Below are positions 62,501 through 64,000 of a stretch of DNA of 64,000 nt, one piece after another. This DNA is from Rhyzopertha dominica. Lineage: Eukaryota > Arthropoda > Insecta > Coleoptera > Bostrichidae. A model generated the notes under the pieces. The model saw nothing but the letters and a program-made list of their open reading frames with translations, ran no database searches and had not been told where the DNA came from. Made by a program: the position numbers and the translations under genes. The stretch lies in NCBI GenBank assembly GCA_025024175.1, contig QCXZ01000001.1:18290001-18354000 (forward strand), read 5' to 3'. Each line of letters begins with the position of its first letter. Position 1 is the first letter of the stretch.

Positions 62501-63320
62501 TGAACTAGCTCTTGATAGAGCTGAATGACGACTGGCCAGTTTATAATAAGATAGGTTATCACAACAGCTGTGGTCAAAACCAACAAAAAAAAATCTCTTA
62601 TAAACCGCATTACTAGGTACTTACAAATCATCTACTAGATTTTTTGTTCTTTGTTGCTCAAATGAAAATCAGTTTAATCAAATAAATAATAAATTCTAAT
62701 AATTTCTTCAGATGCAAAATTTTGTTTTGGAAAGGATAAAAGACTTTTTTTATTAAAATGCAATGCAAACAAAACCTAAGATACTTTTCAGCCACGATTT
62801 GTTTTTTCATCCTTAAAACCAGATAGAGTGAACAATGCCGTGTTCGGGGCAGTTAAATAATTAAATTATTGATAAGCGATATGGCTAACAGCAAGCTATG
62901 AAATATCTCTGAAAAGTTCTCTAGATTACGAAAAGCAAGATACTACAGAACTGCAAAATCAAAACATTAATCGAATAGAGAAAATAATCTTAATTTTCAT
63001 ACTGGATACTGAATGCCACGTTTGGAAATAATGTTAAAGATGTAATTTATATTTATATTATAAAATAAATTTTAGTTAAATACTGTATCTCATGTATGAA
63101 CACTCATACAAAGTGAGGATTATTAAACACCACACTCTGTATATTCTGCAATTTCCTCATATATTTTTGTGTCTAATTTGTTCTGAAAATTGCAACAAGC
63201 GTATTTCTATCTAAAAAACAGATTGTTTAGAACTGTAGGCTAGCTACACAAATTTCAAGTTTGCAATTTATGTAATGGAAAGAATTTTGTTGCATTACGT
63301 GAAATTCAAAAATTATTCAG
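59594..63320. other. Gene-free stretch downstream of the PH gene
   Basis: Two AATAAA signals at 59,947 and 59,964, about 355-370 bp past the stop, are candidates for polyadenylation of the PH gene. The frame at 62,129-62,401 (-) is not recognised. A diverged direct repeat is at 60,050-60,275. A splice-donor-like CAGAG|GTGAGTG at about 60,580 could mark a non-coding first exon, without further support. Confidence 0.4.
60050..60275 (+). repeat. Diverged tandem duplication
   Basis: Two units of about 115 bp, starting near 60,050 and 60,170. Shared in order are TGTTTC.A.T, ACTT.CCCCGTATTG, TCTTC and GCATTTCCAGTG.AATA. Confidence 0.6.
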
Positions 63321-63323
63321 GAT

Positions 63324-63440
63324 ATACAGGGTCCGCCACCTAAAACTTCCCAGGCTCGTATGTTCTTTATTTTTTTTACGTACAGCCTTAAGTTATATAT
63401 CAAATTGGAGTTCTTTTTAAAATCTATAAAGATAGCTTGA
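63324..63440 (+). mobile_element. Possible mariner-type element terminus
   Basis: GGATATACAGGGTCCGCCAC resembles the TACAGGGTG(T)CC ends of insect mariner-like elements. The matching opposite end is not identified; a similar end in reverse is at about 42,353-42,374 (GGGACACCTTGTATA). Confidence 0.3.
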
Positions 63441-63655
63441 TGGGTGTTCAAAAAATTTTTTGCAGATTATCATATTTTGTATGTAAAGTTAATTTTTGTA
63501 AATATTTTTTAACCTTACCTGGTATAATAAATATTACTTCACAGTTCAATGCCGACAATGTCGCTACCATGTATGCGTAATTTTTACTCCTTCGTAGTGA
63601 AAAACAAGAAAAACTAGTCGCCGTCATGTTCTTTAAATAGGGTTGTTCAGAATTT

Positions 63656-63996
63656 TTAAGTGTTAGTTTAGTAGCTTATTACGGTGCAAATTGTGTCTAC
63701 ATATCCATCGCTGCACACAAAACCCCAAAATTTTATGCAACTTTTAAATAAATCAAGTACAGAATTCGTTCTAAAGAGAGAGAGGCTAGGAAATGAAACC
63801 ATGTGACGAGGCTAGTACGCGTTATAGAAAACCAAACTAGCCTCATGGGAGGGTTTCACTTTCTAGCCTCTCTCTCTTTAGAACGAACTTTGTACTTTAT
63901 TTATTTAAAAGTTACTCAAAATTTTGGGGTTTTCTGTGCAGTGATGGCTATGTAGGCTTAATGTGTACCATAATAAGCTACTAAACTAACACTTAA
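63656..63996. repeat. Foldback (hairpin) element at the right edge
   Basis: Arms 63,656-63,816 and 63,836-63,996 are inverted copies with scattered mismatches: TTAAGTGTTAGTTTAGTAGC pairs with GCTACTAAACTAACACTTAA, and GAGGCTAGT with ACTAGCCTC at a 19-bp loop. There is no coding frame. The structure ends 4 bp before the window edge, so the true border and any duplication on the right cannot be seen. Confidence 0.85.
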
Positions 63997-64000
63997 GAAA

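Noticed and set aside
1..64000. tRNA genes, rRNA genes, CRISPR arrays or bacterial operons
   Set aside because: None could be recognised by eye on either strand; gene structure is clearly eukaryotic. A tRNA covariance search was not possible here.

Overview
This window looks like nuclear DNA from an arthropod, most likely an insect. It is AT-rich, its genes are split by introns with GT/AG borders, and it is crowded with decayed copies of many transposon classes: Tc1, mariner, pogo, P-superfamily, BEL/Pao, Penelope-like, LINE, LTR and TIR elements. There are no bacterial-style operons, ribosomal genes or CRISPR arrays, and I could read no tRNA gene. The species cannot be named from the sequence. 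Isolated N bases suggest a draft assembly or polymorphic sites.

Host genes are few and all on the + strand. (1) At 31,958-35,588 six exons splice in phase into a 477-residue DH-PH protein, a Rho guanine-nucleotide exchange factor closest to the puratrophin-1/PLEKHG4 type. (2) At 43,084-44,701 three short exons splice in phase into an 84-residue protein I do not recognise. (3) At 56,049-59,593 four exons splice into a 316-residue protein whose C-terminal half matches the PH region of gene 1, including one intron at the same place and phase, but no DH domain is seen. Genes 1 and 3 look like diverged paralogues.

The left third (1-30 kb) is mostly intergenic DNA and mobile-element debris. Its centrepiece is 11,765-16,610: a Tc1 element that is a near-perfect 0.83-kb palindrome, with a 3.2-kb P-superfamily (THAP-domain) transposon inserted in one arm. 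BEL/Pao pol debris with one LTR follows (18.3-20.6 kb), then mariner fragments, an LTR-like repeat, a Penelope-like element (24.5-26 kb) and a TIR element (26.1-26.9 kb).

The middle (30-48 kb) holds a LINE reverse-transcriptase remnant just upstream of gene 1, a frameshifted pogo-type transposase (37.5-38.4 kb), a 1.7-kb foldback structure (39.3-40.9 kb) and a 1.2-kb TIR element flanked by a perfect 9-bp target duplication (41.7-43.0 kb). The right part (48-64 kb) is mostly non-coding. It has LTR-like fragments, a paired-hairpin repeat inside the long intron of gene 3, and a 340-bp foldback at the very end.

The mobile elements do not form a working system. Every transposase or polymerase I could read is broken by stops, frameshifts or deletions. 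The most unusual structures are the mirrored Tc1, the intron-bearing P-superfamily insertion, the hairpin repeat family, and the PH-only relative of the DH-PH gene.
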